A stretch of DNA of 64,000 nucleotides. Source: Chloracidobacterium validum (GTDB taxonomy: Bacteria > Acidobacteriota > Blastocatellia > Chloracidobacteriales > Chloracidobacteriaceae). The position numbers and the translations under genes were made by a program. Below, piece by piece: positions 62,938-64,000 of this stretch. The stretch's first letter is position 1, and every line of letters starts with the position of its first letter. A model generated the notes under the pieces. It was not told where the DNA came from and made no database searches. It worked only from the letters and a program-made list of their open reading frames with translations. The DNA is taken from assembly GCF_018304825.1 (NCBI RefSeq), contig NZ_CP072648.1:231501-295500 (forward strand). The letters run 5' to 3'.

Positions 62938-64000
62938 CTATGGCGCGGCGCTTGACAATTCAGGTGTTTCCAGTTGGGAGGTGGACTGCTCCGTGACCTT
63001 CGGGCCGTAGGCAATGGCCAGAGGCGGACGCGGTGCGCCATCGTCCGTAACCGGTGGGCTGCTGTCTTTGGCAAAGCTGACCTTCACGGCCGTTCGGCGG
63101 GCCGCCGCCGCGCCCGCCATCTGTCCAGTGCCGTCCACCGTGGCTGGCTCGGTCGGTGGTGCTGGCGAAGGGGCTGGGGTGGCCGGAGTAGGAGCTGGTT
63201 TGCCGGCGTTTTGGATAAACGCCAGAAGTTGCTTGAATGGGCTGCCTTGTTCGACCATACGATCAATGGCCTGGAGGAGAAATGCTCTGGCGGCCGGGTT
63301 CTCGCTCACGGTGATGAGCAGCTTGTTGAGCGCCTCGATGAGCGCCGTAATTTGCCCGATGTCTTCGACTTTGGGGATCCGGTCCACCAGCTTTGAGAGT
63401 GTTTCATCAAGCCCAATGGACTTGCCTAGGTCGGTTGGAAACGTTCCGATGGCGTCTTTGGCCGCCTGCGCTACGCGATACACGGCATAGCTCGTGTTTG
63501 AAACAGGGCGTCCGGTGCCAAACGGCGAGTCAAGCGACGGTTCTTTGGTTGCCGCTTCCTGGGGTGGGACTGGGTGTGCCGTTGGCGCCGGGGTCGGCGC
63601 TTTGAATGGCGTGCCCCGCTTGGCGTGCGCCTCCTGGACGATGGCTCGGATGCGTTCAATGCGCGCGACGATTTCATCTGGCAAGGTGACTGGGCCGGCG
63701 GCCGTGGCGGAAGCCCCAAGCGGCTGGGCTGCCTTCGGCTTGTCAGACTGTCCGGCGTTCCAGGTGGCTAGGGCTTTCGTCAACTCAAACAGCTCCCCAA
63801 GGGCGGGGAGGTCCATGATCGGCAGCAAGTCAACCCGCGCCGTGAGTGCCTTGGGAACGGCCGGCGGCGTAAACTCCAGCGCCAACTCACCGTGCAGCGT
63901 ATCGGCTGCCTTGGCGCTCAGACGCACGCCGCGATAGTCCAGGCGGTCGAGAACATCCGACTGCAAGCCGCGCGCCCAAAGAATAAAGTGCTGGTCGGTC
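62938..64000 (-). CDS. Unknown Pro/Ala-rich protein (5' end outside window)
   Basis: The frame is open from 62938 to the right edge; a TTG at 63966 could be a start, but the upstream codons (TDQHFILWARG) continue in coding style, so the gene is called partial. Visible: an N-terminal domain (LQSDVLDRLDYRGVRLSAKA, AALEFTPPAVPKALTAR-like strand, about 30-60), a Pro/Ala linker, a helical domain of about 100 residues in the middle (AAKDAIGTFPTDLGKSIGLD; ITALIEALNKLLITVSENP; LLQAIDRMVEQGSPFKQLLA), then a Pro/Thr/Ala-rich tail. No family recognised. Confidence 0.65.
   Translation of the reverse strand, partial: TDQHFILWARGLQSDVLDRLDYRGVRLSAKAADTLHGELALEFTPPAVPKALTARVDLLPIMDLPALGELFELTKALATWNAGQSDKPKAAQPLGASATAAGPVTLPDEIVARIERIRAIVQEAHAKRGTPFKAPTPAPTAHPVPPQEAATKEPSLDSPFGTGRPVSNTSYAVYRVAQAAKDAIGTFPTDLGKSIGLDETLSKLVDRIPKVEDIGQITALIEALNKLLITVSENPAARAFLLQAIDRMVEQGSPFKQLLAFIQNAGKPAPTPATPAPSPAPPTEPATVDGTGQMAGAAAARRTAVKVSFAKDSSPPVTDDGAPRPPLAIAYGPKVTEQSTSQLETPELSSAAP

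Overview
The window (about 60% G+C, dense coding, many ATGA/GTGA gene overlaps) looks like chromosome of a phototrophic Gram-negative bacterium. The phototrophy evidence is a geranylgeranyl (bacterio)chlorophyll reductase (bchP, 9513-10709) beside a PucC/LhaA-type BCD-family carrier (11187-12575), with a polyprenyl-diphosphate synthase and a CarH-type B12 photoreceptor close by. The rest (GWxTD protein, fused LptF-LptG, LolC/E-like and MacB-like permeases, many secreted TPR/HEAT proteins, SPOR and Ycf48-like modules, bacilliredoxin, long-form IspH) suits Acidobacteriota. My best inference is a Chloracidobacterium-like organism; it rests on gene content only. I see no phage, IS element, CRISPR array, rRNA or tRNA.

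Layout. 1-5893: leftward operon TPR protein, LolC/E-like permease, HEAT-repeat protein (cut by the left edge), an envelope/lipoprotein-trafficking look. 6254-12575: light/pigment region with carH-like regulator, a 560-bp structured leader, unknown gene + polyprenyl synthase, bchP and BCD carrier, the last two separated by a duplicated hairpin array. 12862-18214: MoaD/ThiS-like protein, DUF1684 lipoprotein, hutH divergent from gatA, HEAT protein. 18352-23597: a tight operon of a 49-codon ORF, a 1011-aa P-loop ATPase, a small unknown protein, an unusual PII protein and an Amt ammonium channel; this is the most unusual gene system here. 23681-33142: DciA-like protein, zinc-ribbon subtilase, FnIII protein, hslU, nuoN, SPOR-Ycf48 protein with MacB-like permease.

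33313-46763: hybrid histidine kinase, MBL hydrolase, FecR-domain protein, methyltransferase, a thiS-thiG operon ending in an SDR that has lost two catalytic residues, small secreted proteins, pseudopilin, two-lobed aspartic protease, GT2, SufR-like regulator divergent from hmgA. 46869-64000: SUFU protein overlapping murI, meaB, TMTC-like glycosyltransferase abutting tsaD, bacilliredoxin, spinster-type MFS, GWxTD protein, fused lptF-lptG, membrane Fe-S oxidoreductase, ispH, and a proline/alanine-rich gene running off the right edge.

Intergenic sequence is scarce. The stretches over about 280 bp (5894-6253, 7199-7758, 10710-11186, 12576-12861, 18215-18503, 28140-28492, 43573-43863) are described individually; several hold inverted repeats or clear intrinsic terminators. 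All functions are from reading the translated sequence; no database search was run.
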